Origin: Diploptera punctata
Taxonomy: Eukaryota; Arthropoda; Insecta; Blattodea; Blaberidae
Length of the DNA: 64,000 nt
Assembly (NCBI GenBank): GCA_030220185.1
Contig: JASPKZ010000423.1
Location: 496,001-560,000, forward strand
Direction of reading: 5' to 3'
The position numbers were made by a program, and so were the translations under genes. A model generated the notes under the pieces. That model was not told the origin of the DNA. It was given only the letters and a program-made list of their open reading frames with translations, and did not search any database. Numbering within the stretch: position 1 is the stretch's first letter; every line of letters begins with the position of its first letter. This document shows, in pieces, positions 41,637 through 53,292 of the stretch.

Positions 41637-41905
41637 TAAAGTGATCCCGCAACAGGCCTCAGGAGGCTCTTCGGTTAGTAGGAGGTTAAGGCTCCCACTT
41701 TTTCTGGACAGTCGGCATTTGATGTCAGCCCTGCGTGACTGCCACCTTTACCCCCAGAACAAGCGATAGTACTCATTTCCGTTAGAGGCTGAGTCGAACT
41801 CAGGGCCATAGTGCCGCCAAAAGGTTTGGGTCAGTTAAAAAAATCCTGCCCTAACGGAGACTCGAACCCTCGACCTTCCGGTTTGTAGCGTAGTGCCTTA
41901 ACCAT
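41637..41905 (-). mobile_element. SINE-A, head truncated
   Basis: Body and B box as at 4219-4522 (antisense). The sequence leaves the family at ATTACGCTG, just inside the tRNA A box. Confidence 0.85.
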
Positions 41906-42750
41906 TACGCTGTGCGCGCGGTGCGAGGCGACACCACAAAACCACGCTGATTGCTACCATTTTGCTCCGGGATCGGGTTTTGTAATTTTGCTGTTTCTAT
42001 TAACGTGGATCAGATTTCCAAAGAGGATATATTATCAGGAAAATGGCTTACCTCGGGTCCATAGAAGGTAGCCGTTGATTCATCTTTCTTATTAAATACA
42101 AGACAATGACTGTGTTTTTTATAATGCTAATCAGCATGATAGTTGAGGAGCTCGGAATGGTATCTTACGTGAGTGATTTCCATAACAGGATAGTGAACAA
42201 CTATTTATACTTAAACAAAGCAAGAGGGGCGTTGTTTAAAAGATAACTTTATAAACAAGTTGGCTTAATAAAATAAATTAACAACAAAGAAATGATGGCA
42301 CTCGATCAAACCATCAAAGTAGCCGTACAGAAAAAAATAAATAAGTAACATACCATACATCACACCACACTCACACAGATGTCCGAGTTTCGGGAATATC
42401 CTCTTCCCTAGACGGTCGGACCAACTCAAACAGGCCTCTTCTTGGCCTCAAGACAACTTGTCTACGTAGAAGTCCATGTTTTAACTTTCCAGTCGCATAT
42501 TGATCTGGAACCGGATTCCACTCTTGAATCCGTTAGTACAACCAAAACGCCGATTGCTAGGATGATCGAATGATATAGTTCTGTAGGTGCACTATGTATA
42601 TAAAGGTTCCGAGGTAGAGGGGGAATGCGCCGTAGACATGCGCGGCAGGAAGGATGAAGAGGGAAGGGGTAGCCACTAGGAGAACATGGATATTGGCATA
42701 TTTCACAAATGTTCCTGTGTAGGGAGGAGAACAAAGATACTACACTGAAC
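41906..42750. other. 845-bp unidentified insert between two SINE-A heads
   Basis: Not AT-poor or coding. On the minus strand it contains a TATA-like CCTTTATATACATAG (about 42593-42608). Its minus-strand start TGTAGTATC, promoter-like box and AATTTATTTTATT could fit an LTR, but no PBS, gag or matching second LTR is seen. The minus ORF at 42462-42734 has no recognisable domain. Confidence 0.3.
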
Positions 42751-42827
42751 CGAAAAAATGCACTCGAACCCTCGACCTTCCGGCTTGTAGCGTAGTGCCT
42801 TAACCATTAGGCTACGGCGTGACCCAA
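42751..42827 (-). mobile_element. SINE-A tRNA head only
   Basis: Antisense of GGTCACGCCGTAGCCTAATG with TTAAGGCACTACGCTACAAG and GGGTTCGAGTG. It repeats about 55 bp already present at 41850-41905. Confidence 0.8.
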
Positions 42828-42859
42828 GTATGATATGAAAATTATCACAGGAAAACAAA

Positions 42860-43510
42860 AATAATGGGTTTTCATTGACTATTTAACTCATGCCACAAAT
42901 GCTAGTCAATAACCAATCACGTTTCAATGAATGTTGTTTTACAACCAATGACAGTCGTGTTTCACCTCGCTCTTTATCGATTTCTCTTTAACAGCTCCTG
43001 CTTTTGTAATAAAGAAAGCTCCTCCTTTTTAATGTTGTGAACAGGCCAAAGCATTATTTTTCACCAGCAAATACAATGAATATAGCAAATAATGAATAGA
43101 TTCAGTGATTTTACTGAGTTTTTTATTCAAAATGTAAATGATTAATCTATAATGTTGATTATAATAGTTTGATGTGTTTCATTATTTCTCCATTAGAGTG
43201 CATTCTTACAATATTGTGATCCTATTTGGCAATAAATAATATGATCGAGTTGTAGTGAATATACATAACCTCACATTTCTAATTTATTTTCAAACATCGC
43301 CGTTTAAATTAACTAAATAAATATTTTAAAACACCGGTAACTATATTCAAATCATTATTTTTTAGTAATGAGCTTAATTGTATTCGTTAAATAGTCCTAA
43401 GATATGCCATTCTTGATTTCCAAATTCTCTAGATAAATTCACGACTCACGAAGTGAGGAGTGAATTTATCGATAATTTGGAAATCACTCGTGGCATTACT
43501 TATGAAAATT
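42860..43510 (-). repeat. Dispersed repeat R, second copy
   Basis: Reverse-oriented match to 12620-13520 without the 123-bp duplication or the (TA)n. It carries an extra hairpin AATTCACGACTC..GAGTGAATT at 43436-43467. Confidence 0.75.
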
Positions 43511-43759
43511 TGTACGGATTCAAAAATACTGGAAGGGTTTGCCTGTTTTGGATATAGACCTATGTTTACGTACGTATTTAGATGTAGTAGACATATCAAA
43601 TATGTGGGCAATCTACAGGTTAAAATAGTCTTCCGACAGGTCTCATCCATGTAAGGCCCGAGTGGCGTGGGAGATGTAGAATTACATACAAAATGAGAAG
43701 TTAAACTAAGGTAAAGAAGGAAAGAAATAAAACTATAAGTTAGTCCGATTTGTATCCGA
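43511..43759. other. Unassigned spacer
   Basis: No feature recognised. Confidence 0.45.
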
Positions 43760-44010
43760 GTAATTTAAGGCAAGATTCAGACCTACCGGACTTGCTCTTG
43801 TACGAGATCGCATGGGGAATTAATATATTCATGTAATTTCGATCAATATTGGACAGCTGCCCAACCAGCAATGTTAGAAGTTTGGGTATCTAAAATAAAT
43901 TGTTACTCTAAGTAGAGAAAAAATTATAACGACTGGGGAATTCGACATGTTGACCATGTGTCATCACTATACTGACTGCATAAGCATCCACCTCTTTGAC
44001 TAACATGTGT
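43760..44010 (+). mobile_element. Old, diverged SINE-F
   Basis: GGGGAATTCGACATGTTGAC and CATGTGTCATCACTATACTG align with the SINE-F body. The head is barely recognisable. Confidence 0.55.
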
Positions 44011-44459
44011 ATGTAAGAGCAATACTAAAATTCGTGGAAAAGCTAAGAAATAGACTGTAGGACCCAAATAAAAAAAGCAATAAATACCGACAGTTACGTA
44101 ACCCTAGATATTCTAAGGAACAACAATAAACACAATAAATTAATCCACAGTATAACGGCTGTCTGCTCTTAAAGTGATCCTCATCAAAACAGAACTATGC
44201 TACCAACTCGCTTTTCATTGGTTATGGACACCGACATACGATGTAAGAAGCATTAACTACGCGAAAACGTAGTTCCTTCCATTCAATTAAAAATATGTCC
44301 TCTGAATATACTTGTTATTCTTCATGAATGAAAATAATAATATTCAAAATAATAGAAAATATTCTAAAATATACTTAATCAATAATTACAAATTTAAATA
44401 GTTCATTACACATGGTTGTTGCATTTGAGTCATGCTTCAGTCGAATCTGATGCAACAAA
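44011..44459. other. Unassigned spacer
   Basis: No feature recognised. Confidence 0.45.
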
Positions 44460-44600
44460 ATGGCTGAAAGTATCGAGTCTTCTGTTTCTGTGTCTCCATC
44501 TAAATTTTTAAAACACAAGTCTTGCAAATCTTTGACTAGTGGTAACAAAAATAGTTATTTTAAATGTATTTCACAAGTTCAGTGAACAAAATCTACCCCA
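44460..44600 (+). pseudogene. N-terminal scrap of a DDE transposase
   Basis: ATG at 44460 opens MAESIESSVSVSPSKFLKHK then SCKSLTSG. A one-base shift gives NKIVILNVFHKFSEQN. The pattern K.LTSG.K.I.LNV...F.EQNP is familiar from the N-terminus of some insect Tc1/mariner-related transposases. Nothing downstream continues it. Confidence 0.4.
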
Positions 44601-45661
44601 TTCAACGATGACATGTCTTATATACTTCACACGTGCTCCATGTCCATGTGACAATAATTGTGGCGCAAATGGCGGAAGGATACATTTGGCATTTGTTTAT
44701 GTTAGGATCACTCTAATAGCGGATAAGCTATAAGGACCAAATTGCACACACTCCAACTACACAAATGGACCATACACTTCACATGGGTCCAGGGCCATAT
44801 AGGAACATAGTGTAATAAACTAGCAGATCAACTAGACTCCGAATTGGTATACAAAGCAGTACCAACAATTTCGTTCAAAAGATACGTGAGAAAAGGAAAT
44901 CTCCAGCAGTGGTAAATGAGTGGCAGTCTGTATTAATGGAAAACTAACAAAGAACGATATACCATTGAGACCACAGTGGTGGACAGGTAACTCACTTAGT
45001 CTATAGGATTCATGATCTCCAGAAAATAGTATTGCTCTTATGGTAACATTGTTGTTACATGACTCCGCAGACTGAGTCACAGAGATGGAAATATAATTAT
45101 ATCCAAGTTTCGCTGAAAGAGGATGGTTCAATGGCATATCCGTTAACTGCTGTTCCGGTAATTGAGTTCACCCCTTAGCTTCATTAAATATGTGGGTGAT
45201 TATTATACTTTCCATAATGGTGTTTTTTTTTCATAAATCGGGCACCCACCATCTTGGTAAAGTTGTAAGTAAAACTATTTAACTATATTATCCTTCCATA
45301 TGAATTAACCAATAATTCAATCTCACATAAAAGGACACGTATATGAGATTTTGACGTCTCCCACCTTCTCTTGCCCTTCTTCTGGCAAGAAGAATAGTCG
45401 AAAGTGGGGTAACCACTTAGGATGAATAATTGCAGTCATACTTTTAGGTGAAAATATATGAATTGTTCCATGAGAGCAGTGCTATTTCTTATACGTGAAA
45501 AACCCTACAGTACAACCCCAAGTGGGGAAAAGGGTGCTCTCTATCATAAGATACTTTGCCTAGATAATTTAGTTGTACTTATTTTCCTACATATGTCAGC
45601 GAGTGACATGTGGCTGACACATCGCCTAAGAGGGACATGTAGTGGGCAGCAAAGTTAGTGA
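44601..45661. other. Unassigned, one small SINE-C relic
   Basis: 44968-44986 (GAGACCACAGTGGTGGACAG) equals the antisense SINE-C head. CTTGCCCTTCTTCTGGCAAG (45372-45391) is a hairpin. No gene. Confidence 0.45.
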
Positions 45662-45900
45662 TTGGATGGTAAAGGCCGGTTTTATTTTACTCAGAGGCTC
45701 TTATTTAGGCTTGAGGTTCTTTTACGAATCCAAAAATCTTAAACCTCGAAACCCACATTTAAGGCCCCACTTAAAAGAGAACTGTCATTCATTACATGCT
45801 GAAACCAATCTTGAAATGTTTCCTAGAAAAGCGTTGTGGTGTATCAAGGCCGTATAAAAACCTGTCATTTTTAATTGCAAGACACTAAAACCAAGTGCCA
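45662..45900 (+). mobile_element. SINE remnant, tail shared with 8.9-9.1 kb
   Basis: GCGTTGTGGTGTATCAAGGC and ATTTTTAATTGCAAGACACT match GCATTGTGATGTACCAAGGC and ATTTTTAACTGTAAAGTACA at 9046-9105. Confidence 0.5.
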
Positions 45901-46190
45901 AATCTTAAATTTAAACCACAGGGAAGTGATAAAACTGCTGAATTGGTAGACTGGGTAACTGCCGTCCAAGCCCCATCCAGTATCACTACACTTCGCTCTT
46001 TATCGTGCAGGGAGTCCATCTGTTCAGTAACAGTGGGTTGCCACTGCTGGATTCTGGCTTCAATTTCTGTAGCCTTGGAGTTAAAAAAGGCAGATATTAT
46101 TTTTGGACACGACCTTTGTACAACACAGAGCTTCTCTGAAAGAAATTTCAAGGAAGGCTTCGGCATGCAATGGTTGACATATGAATGTTA
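45901..46190. other. Region open on both strands, unassigned
   Basis: Open frames of 98 (plus) and 93 (minus) codons overlap. Neither shows a known motif. Confidence 0.25.
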
Positions 46191-46194
46191 GAAT

Positions 46195-46290
46195 TTTCCA
46201 TCCAAAAATATCAATCCACGGCTTGGGTTTGAACTCGCGACCCTATGTACCAGAGGCAAGGAATTTAACTGCTATGTCTCCAAGGCCGAT
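46195..46290 (-). mobile_element. tRNA-like SINE head
   Basis: Minus-strand CCTTGGAGACATAGCAGTTA and GTCGCGAGTTCAAACCC have A- and B-box spacing. It does not fold as a complete tRNA. Confidence 0.5.
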
Positions 46291-47219
46291 GGTAAGTATT
46301 GTCTATTCAACGGTTCTGTGCCTCCGTAAGATATGCGAATTAAAGCTACTTCCTTTTCTGCCTCAGCAAATCATTTCCCTCTCTGCATTCTTATCTCTCT
46401 CTATCTCTTTTTCTATATCTCTCTTGCACTTGCACTCCAGTGTTGTCAACTCAACTCCAACCTTGCATTATTCAATATTCAAGAGCCATGACACTGGGGG
46501 AAGTTTGGCAACGATCCCTACTCGATAAGTTACCGGAGCTGGTGTTTGACGTAGTGGGAGGGGAGTGCGGTGAAATGGTGTGAGTATGGATGTGTACTTT
46601 TCTAAGAACGATGTCAGCGCTATAGGGGCACAGATCCGTTGATTCGGGTATAACATAAAATATTAATTTCATTCTAGGGCCGAATTTGTTTCGCGGATAC
46701 CAATTTGAGAACCTCTTATATCATATTCAAAAGAAGTTACACACAATGACGAAGACATCCTGACGGTTTATATTGAAGTGAAAGCTGACTGGATAAGACA
46801 TTCTTGACGGAAAGGGATATCTAACATCCTAATTACTTGAGGAATTTGCAGCAAACGTAATGATATGGTGGTTTGTTTACTGTCTGACTTGGATTGCGAG
46901 GTAATTGGTATTCAAACAATGCTATCTGCTTGCATACCACTTGAGTAGATCCACGTTCTTCTCACAAATATTATTCCTAAGAGGAAATATACATTTTAGA
47001 TTTCCTCCCATTTTAGATTTCCTCCCACTACTCTATAGAAATATCTATTAGTTAAGACCTTATAAACAGAGAATCTCTAGGAGCAAATTAAGTAAAACAT
47101 AATAAGACTCTTATTGGAATAAGGAGATGGCAAATCTCCGTCACGCAGAAACGACGTAAATTAAATGAATTCCTCAGCACTTTGAATTTACGGACCCAAC
47201 TTGCTGGTTTATGGAGCAT
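46291..47219. other. Unassigned spacer
   Basis: A pyrimidine-rich stretch at 46380-46440 and a short duplication TTTTAGATTTCCTCCCA (46993-47010, 47013-47030). No gene. Confidence 0.45.
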
Positions 47220-47345
47220 ATTTATTTTGTTGCAAAATTGTTTTGGATGATGGCATTTTAGAACGAGTAAACGAATTTAATTATTTGGGTTATAATTTAA
47301 CATTTCAAGCTGAAGCTGATATATATATATCTGATGAAATACCAA
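47220..47345 (+). pseudogene. LINE-T type scrap
   Basis: KIVLDDGILERVNEFNYLGY, NLTFQAEADIYIS. Same segment as ILERSNQFKYLGYYLS at 7425. Confidence 0.65.
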
Positions 47346-47539
47346 AAACTAAATTTCATTGTTTTACTGTTTACCTCAGGGTTTTCAATAAGTGTTCACT
47401 AGGCGTGAAATGGCGGCTCCCATCCTACCCGCTTACAGGTGCACTCCCAATAAAACAACCCAACTCACAAGTGAGTAGCAGTGATTTACCTTGTCAGTCT
47501 TTCTGACATAGGGTTGAGTAAGAGCAGCGGGGTTGAATT

Positions 47540-47905
47540 GGAGGGTCTTTTCACACCTGGCGATCACTTACTAACAAACAAAACAATCTCCACGGTGCGA
47601 CAAGCCTAGAAGGCCTTTGGTATACCAGCCGGCTGCTGGCCTCATATCCACATGTTTTAATCACTGAGGTAGAGGATTATTCAGCCAGTGTATGGGGTGA
47701 CATATGGTCAGCATGTCGGATCCCCCAGCCGTTATAGCTTGTTTTGTCAACCTGGAGCAGGTACTTATTGTAGCTACCCAAATTCCTCACGAGCTGGGTG
47801 GGCAGCGCTCCCATACTGTCCGAAATTCCAAGCGAAAACTTCATTCCCCCATGGAGATTCGAACCAGAACTCCTGTAGCTCAACGTCAAGGTATATCTCA
47901 CTGTA
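47540..47905 (-). mobile_element. SINE-F, near full length
   Basis: Antisense of the 5.8-kb copy: GGAGGGTCTTTTC tail, TACCAGCCGGCTGCTGGCC, GTAGCTACCCAAATTCC, and head GAGATTCGAACCAGAACTCC. Confidence 0.88.
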
Positions 47906-49074
47906 ACCACGAAATTACGGTGCGGGAAGGATTTTTTAATTGTTATCCCTACATTTTGTACACCCTGTAATGAATTTAACCTCTTTTTCATACATACTAC
48001 ATACAGAAAATATGTAGATATGTACCTGATGAATCACTAAAAACTGTTTTTTTTTGTTTTAGGTTATCTTAACTTGAAGTATTTAATTTATAAAATTGAT
48101 TGCAAGGCTTGTTCTCCAAATTGTATATAGCAGGTTAACCATGTTTGGATTGATGCCTTTTGATTACTGTAGCTGAAATTTTATAAGTATTGAAATGATA
48201 GAAAGAGCAACTAAATAAATTCATATCAAATACATACTGTCAACAGAATACCTAGGACTTATAAAACGTCAGCATAAATCATTCAAAACCAAATAAATGA
48301 TATTATAAGCTGTCAGAAATTTTCTCTATTTCCAAATATGAAGAGGATTATAAAAACGGTTTCCTGCATACATATACGTGTAGCCTACACAGCGGGTTAA
48401 TAAAAGATAAGGTATATCCTCTCGAATTCAATTAAAAAAGACCCCTGCTCTTTGCCACTTTATTTAGTACAATATGATTTATTCTAGCTGATATTGTTTT
48501 GTCAATGTTAGCTCTCATGATGGGATTTTGAATGTCTACTTTTTTAATCGTATTGAAACACGTGCCACATTTCATCAGAACCAGATGCAATAATAAGTAA
48601 CAAATAATATTCTAAAGCTGTTGGATTTGTAAGAGATCTCAAGAGACTTGTGTAATTTCGGTGAAAGGGTCATCATCAGAGCTGGGATTTCTGTCTAAAT
48701 ACATTTTTTTACTTCAAAGTTTAATTGTCATTAAACGATTGCCAATTATTATATTTGGAGTATTTTAGGCCACATTGTTTCTCATTTCTGTCCATATTTC
48801 AGAGTATAACACATACATTTACATATTTCACAAAACATCACATTATCTTTACACAAATTAACGTTTTATTTTAAGTAAATTCAATGTTATATGATTTCAG
48901 AGTATTTTTGTCAGATGAACGTTTAAAATTTATTAATTAGATAAAAATAAAACTGTTAAAGTTTTATACGATTTTCATATGTATTTAAATACAAATTCAT
49001 TATAGCTATTTCAGTACTTTGTACGTTCTTCAGACGAATACGAAGATTACAAAATTTATAATTATATAAATTTT
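47906..49074. other. Unassigned AT-rich region
   Basis: 48150-48300 reads weakly like a LINE end (IEMIERATK.IHIKYILSTE). No other signal. Confidence 0.35.
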
Positions 49075-49370
49075 ATGATTATACAATTTGTACTATCATC
49101 ATCATCATCATTGGCTCGTTCCGGTTTCATGAAAGCTAGAATTGTTAAAATTGTCCAGACAATCTTCTGTGTGGGCGACCAACATTTCTCCTTCGGTGCG
49201 GTTTATATTTTAGCAATAACTTTGGAAATCTTCCTTCTGGCATTCTATCAATATGTTCTTTCCAGTCGTTCCTATATTTAATTATTCGGTCTGTCAGTTT
49301 GAAAATATTTAGTTCCTTTCTTATATCTTCATTTCGTTTCTTATCCAGCAGAGTATATCTGCTCGAAAAT
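49075..49370 (-). pseudogene. LINE-T C-terminal fragment with (GAT)n tail
   Basis: The minus strand reads DKKRNEDIRKELNIFKLTDR, KYRNDWKEHIDRMPEGRFPK, LLLKYKPHRRRNVGRPHRRL. The tail is ATGATGATGATG. Confidence 0.78.
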
Positions 49371-49822
49371 TTATACTACTAGCATCTACACTTCGGAGCT
49401 GGATTCTTGAATTTCTGAGAAATACTGAAAAAAAAAGTTGTATGGTGTACACCTTTTCTATACTGCTGTTCCTTGTCAATAAAACTTCAGTGACAATAGA
49501 ATAAATGATCACAGAGATCATGTAAATTGATCACAGAGTTAGAAAAATGTAGCTTAACATTTTTTACTGAGTAGTTCACGGACTATCAACTGTCAAGTAT
49601 AAGTTTTAAATGCATCATCAGTGATGGTTAATGTATTTGTTAATTCGGTATACTAAATAGTTAAATTGCCACTAGATCATTATTCTTAAAATGTAAAATT
49701 ATGATTGTATGTAAGCTATTTTTCGGCTGAAGCACCAACCACAAATAGTACAGTAATTTTTGTAATCCCTACCTGAGAACATTTGCACCACTTCTATAAA
49801 AATTGTCTATATTATGCTCCAT
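49371..49822. other. Unassigned spacer
   Basis: No feature recognised. Confidence 0.45.
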
Positions 49823-49834
49823 ATTTTGAGAATC

Positions 49835-50119
49835 GGGGGCACGCCGTAGCGTAGTGGTTAAGGCACTGGGCTACAAGCCGGAGGGTCGAGGGTTCAAGTC
49901 CCGTTGGGGTCAGGAATTTTAAACCGGGGTCGACTCAGCCTCAAACGGAAATGAGTACCAGACGCTTGTTCTGGGGGTAAAGGCGGCCGTCACGCAGGGC
50001 TGACAACCCGGCTGACATAAAGTGCCGATTGTCTAGATAAAGTGGGAGCCTTAACCTGCTACTACCCCAAGGGCCTCCCGAGGCCTGTTGTGGGATCAAT
50101 TTACTTTAAAAATGTACTA
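49835..50119 (+). mobile_element. SINE-A, full length with perfect 12-bp TSD
   Basis: Head GGGGGCACGCCGTAGCGTAG, B box GGTTCAAGTCCCG, end ATCAATTTACTTTAAA. ATTTTGAGAATC is at 49823-49834 and 50120-50131. This is the best copy for defining family A. Confidence 0.95.
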
Positions 50120-50296
50120 ATTTTGAGAATCATTAGTCCATATATATATATATACATAAGCGTCACTGCTATAAAGTAAAAATATTCTCTTTAATTTGCT
50201 TACTTGTTATAGGAGCTACTAGGTGGCAGTGAAGACCGAGTTCCCTCTGCATCTCGAATATTAATAAATAAATGAATAAGTAGATAAATAAATAAA

Positions 50297-50299
<3 letters not shown>

Positions 50300-50325
<26 letters not shown>
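50300..50325. repeat. (TA)n microsatellite
   Basis: Follows (AAAT)n. Confidence 0.95.
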
Positions 50326-50327
<2 letters not shown>

Positions 50328-50356
50328 GAAAAATTAATGTTTGTACTAGATTTACT

Positions 50357-50460
50357 TCATAGCACAAGTGATAGCGCACTGGAATATCAATCCAGAGGCC
50401 CGAGTTCAAATCCTGTCTAGGCATTAGGTTGTAACTTTAATAGTGGCACTATTTATTTAT
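50357..50460 (+). mobile_element. SINE-I-like tRNA head
   Basis: CATAGCACAAGTGATAGCGC (A box), a perfect CTGGA/TCCAG anticodon-like stem, and GAGTTCAAATCC (B box). The acceptor and T stems do not pair, so it is not a functional tRNA. Confidence 0.5.
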
Positions 50461-50677
50461 TTATTACTATTATATAACTAACAGATCTGTGAAACTTCTA
50501 CAGGCCTTCAATGTACAGCCTTTGAAAGAACTGATGGCGCACAGATAATTTTTAAGTCCCGGAACAAACTCATTGCGCATGATCAGAGGTCATGTTACTT
50601 GATTCACAAGTGCACAATTATTTGAGAAACTAATATCCGTTATACTTAGTTATTTGTGTCTTGCAAAAATAAAATAA

Positions 50678-50681
<4 letters not shown>

Positions 50682-50717
<36 letters not shown>
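50682..50717. repeat. (TA)n microsatellite
   Basis: At the tail side of the next SINE-I. Confidence 0.95.
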
Positions 50718-50719
<2 letters not shown>

Positions 50720-50880
50720 AACAAAACAAATTAAATAAAACGAACAAAATTAATTGAAATAAGAACGAGAAAAAACATGACAGTGGGATCGAACACCCGA
50801 CCTCATACATGGAAAAGAGACGTGCCCTCCAACAGATCACAACCGCCTCCGCTAGAAACAGTCAATATGAAGCGATGCAA
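50718..50880 (-). mobile_element. SINE-I-like with (TA)n tail
   Basis: The minus-strand head GGAGGCGGTTGTGATCTGTT, B box GGTGTTCGATCCCAC, then an AT-rich body to (TA)n. Confidence 0.5.
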
Positions 50881-51025
50881 TACTCCAGGACTTACTTGTA
50901 TATTGAAATTATATATTAATTCAATTTAAATTAATCAGACGCGTTTTGCATTAGTTATAGAAATAAACAATCCTGTTATGTCTTGTGTTTTGTTAAAGAA
51001 GTAACGAGATGTTGCAATCGTTATT

Positions 51026-51028
<3 letters not shown>

Positions 51029-51070
<42 letters not shown>
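51029..51070. repeat. (TA)n microsatellite
   Basis: Longest TA run in the window. Confidence 0.95.
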
Positions 51071-51071
<1 letters not shown>

Positions 51072-51262
51072 CCTGTTTCCTTTAATTCATTTATTTCCTT
51101 ATATTACTAATGTATTTATTTAACGAAGTCTGGTAATATATAGGCATTATGAAAATTAACAACGTTATTAAAAAATAATTCTCTCTGACTAGGATCGAAC
51201 TTGGGTCCGCGTCATCGCAAGAGAACATCTTACCGACTGCTCCACTGAAGCGAACGATACGA
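51071..51262 (-). mobile_element. SINE-I-like with (TA)n tail
   Basis: The minus-strand head CTTCAGTGGAGCAGTCGGTA, B box AAGTTCGATCCTAG, AT-rich body, (TA)n. Confidence 0.5.
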
Positions 51263-51329
51263 ATACTACACGAAGAGAGACTTACGGCGCCCGCTTTGTC
51301 TCAAACGATTCAGCAAACTTAAGAACGTA

Positions 51330-51990
51330 CTGGTGTGAATCGCTCTTCAAAACGTTTAACTTTTCATCATCAAGAGTTGCGCCATCAATTTTTTCAAAGG
51401 CTGTACAAACTACCCAGCATTGTCTTCAACTTATTGCCAGCGATGTCGAAGTCGTAGTTTCCCTGTAGCAGCTCCTGTTCTCTTGAGGTTTCAGATGGAC
51501 CGCCTTAATGTTAGCAGAATCTTGGGAACAGTCTGGAATCGAATGTCACGAAGTGGTTCCTTCACCTTAGGAATCAAATCATAATCATGGGCTTAAGTCC
51601 GGTGAATTTCGTGGATGGAAAAGCAGTACTTCCCATCCCCAGCGATGGCACAGATCAGCTACAGAGTGAACCGTGTGCGCCCGAGCATTATCCTGCAATA
51701 TTATTGGATGATTCTACAAACAATGGGGACGCTTCATTCGCAAGGCTGGGCACATTACATTTTCAACCAAGATAGCTGTTCCTTCTTTATAAACATAGCT
51801 AAACATAACAACTTTCAGCGGCAATTCAGATGAGAGAAACTTCCTCTCTCCAAAGCTAATGCGCTTTCAGACGTATGGACGAGTCCATTTACTCCAATAT
51901 AGGTCAGACATGTATTAACATGTGACAGAAGATACAACAATAAATCCGTCTGGATTCAGTACTACACGAGTGTTGCCACTATTTTTGTTA
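51330..51990 (-). pseudogene. Mariner-like transposase, C-terminal half, decayed
   Basis: In two minus-strand frames: LQDNARAHTVHSVADLCHRW, GWEVLLFHPRNSPDLSP (D2 and the SPDLSP block), then, after a shift, DYDLIPKVKEPLRDIRFQTV, PKILLTLRRSI, RTGAATGKLRLRHRW. The order is that of mariner/SETMAR-like DDD transposases. Several stops are present. No TIRs were found. Confidence 0.8.
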
Positions 51991-52605
51991 CAGCCTACGT
52001 AGTATTTATTTATTACATATAAATCCCAGCCGTAGTCATCAAGATGGCACTAAAACCCATTTTGAGCCTGGCCGCTCACATCTTCCTCCATTCATTCCCA
52101 ACTCCTTCCTTCTCCATCCTCTTTGACCAAATGTCTTAAGATCTTTTCCTATCCCATCTAACAATCTGAACTTCGGTCCGCCTAGCCTTCCGCTTCATTC
52201 AGGTTTTAGTAGTGTGAGATTTTAATAGGATTGTCCTTTGTCATCCAACCCAACGTAATCTAGCGTAACCTAACAATATCAGGGTCTGTGAATAAGAAAT
52301 ACTGTTAATGAGCTTATCTTATTCGCCATCTTCCGTTTTCATTTACTGGTCCAAATGTGCTCCTAAGAACTTTCCTCTCAAAACATTTCTTCATTAGTTT
52401 TCGAGAGTGTCCAATACTCACTACCATATGTAATAACGCATCTTAATAGAGATTTATACAAGGTAAATTTAGTTTTTTAATTCACGAAATATGACCCTAA
52501 TGTGTTTTTAAGAGCACAATAAATCCGTTAGTCTATAAAATTATATTTTATTTATTTTTCTGTTATTATCCTTAGTTATAATTTTACACAAATACTTAAA
52601 TTTCT

Positions 52606-52936
52606 AGGCTGCTCCGTGGGGTAAGAGGTTAGACGCTCGCCTCTTAGCGGTAGGATCCCGGAGCGAGTTTCGGTTACTCCATGTGGGTTTCGTGGTGGAC
52701 GAAACGGAGCTTGGGCAGGTATTTTCGGGATTTTATCCCGTTTTCCCCTGCCACAATTTCATATCACCATTTCACCATACTCATCCCATCCATTTCGTTC
52801 ATCTGCCCCCGTGATGTTACTTCAGGCGTGGTCGGCCGGCACCCTTGTCATTCACAGACCTCTTCATAGGGGCTTCATCTCTTCTCATCCATCGATTCGA
52901 CCCTGAGTTGAACACGAAGATATTAATATTTATTTT
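52606..52936 (+). mobile_element. SINE-B nested in LINE-P with TSD
   Basis: Head GGCTGCTCCGTGGGGTAAGA, CCATGTGGGTTTCGTGGTGG, GCGTGGTCGGCCGGCACCC, GAGTTGAACACGAA. ACTTAAATT at 52594-52602 recurs at 52937-52945. Confidence 0.9.
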
Positions 52937-53204
52937 ACTTAAATTCCTCAACGATTTAATTATTACAGTTTCCAATTTCTATATTTTTATATTTTGGTAA
53001 ATTGCATGAATTTTGCCTTATCTTCATTCATTTCCAATCCTAATTTTCCAGCTGGTTCAGAATGATAATAAAAATCTCCCATAACAGAATTTGTCGTTCG
53101 ATACACTGTGACAATATCATCGGCGCAGACTAAAATCTGAACTGATTTATTGTAAAGTGTTCCTTAATATCCAGTTGGACATCCCTTATTGCTTCCAAGA
53201 ATTA

Positions 53205-53292
53205 TTCCTTCCTTCCTTCCTTCCTTCCTTCCTTCCTTCCTTCCTTCCTTCCTTCCTTCCTTCCTTCCTTCCTTCCTTCCTTCCTTCCTTCC
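53205..53292. repeat. (TTCC)n microsatellite
   Basis: Pure tetranucleotide run. The FLPS repeat ORFs across it are artefacts. Confidence 0.97.

Noticed and set aside
42462..42734. 90-codon minus ORF with several Cys as a zinc-finger gene
   Set aside because: Cys spacing fits no known finger and the frame lies across a TATA-like box in the unidentified insert.
45885..46191. Overlapping ORFs on both strands
   Set aside because: Neither has a recognisable domain, start context or neighbour; chance openness is likely.
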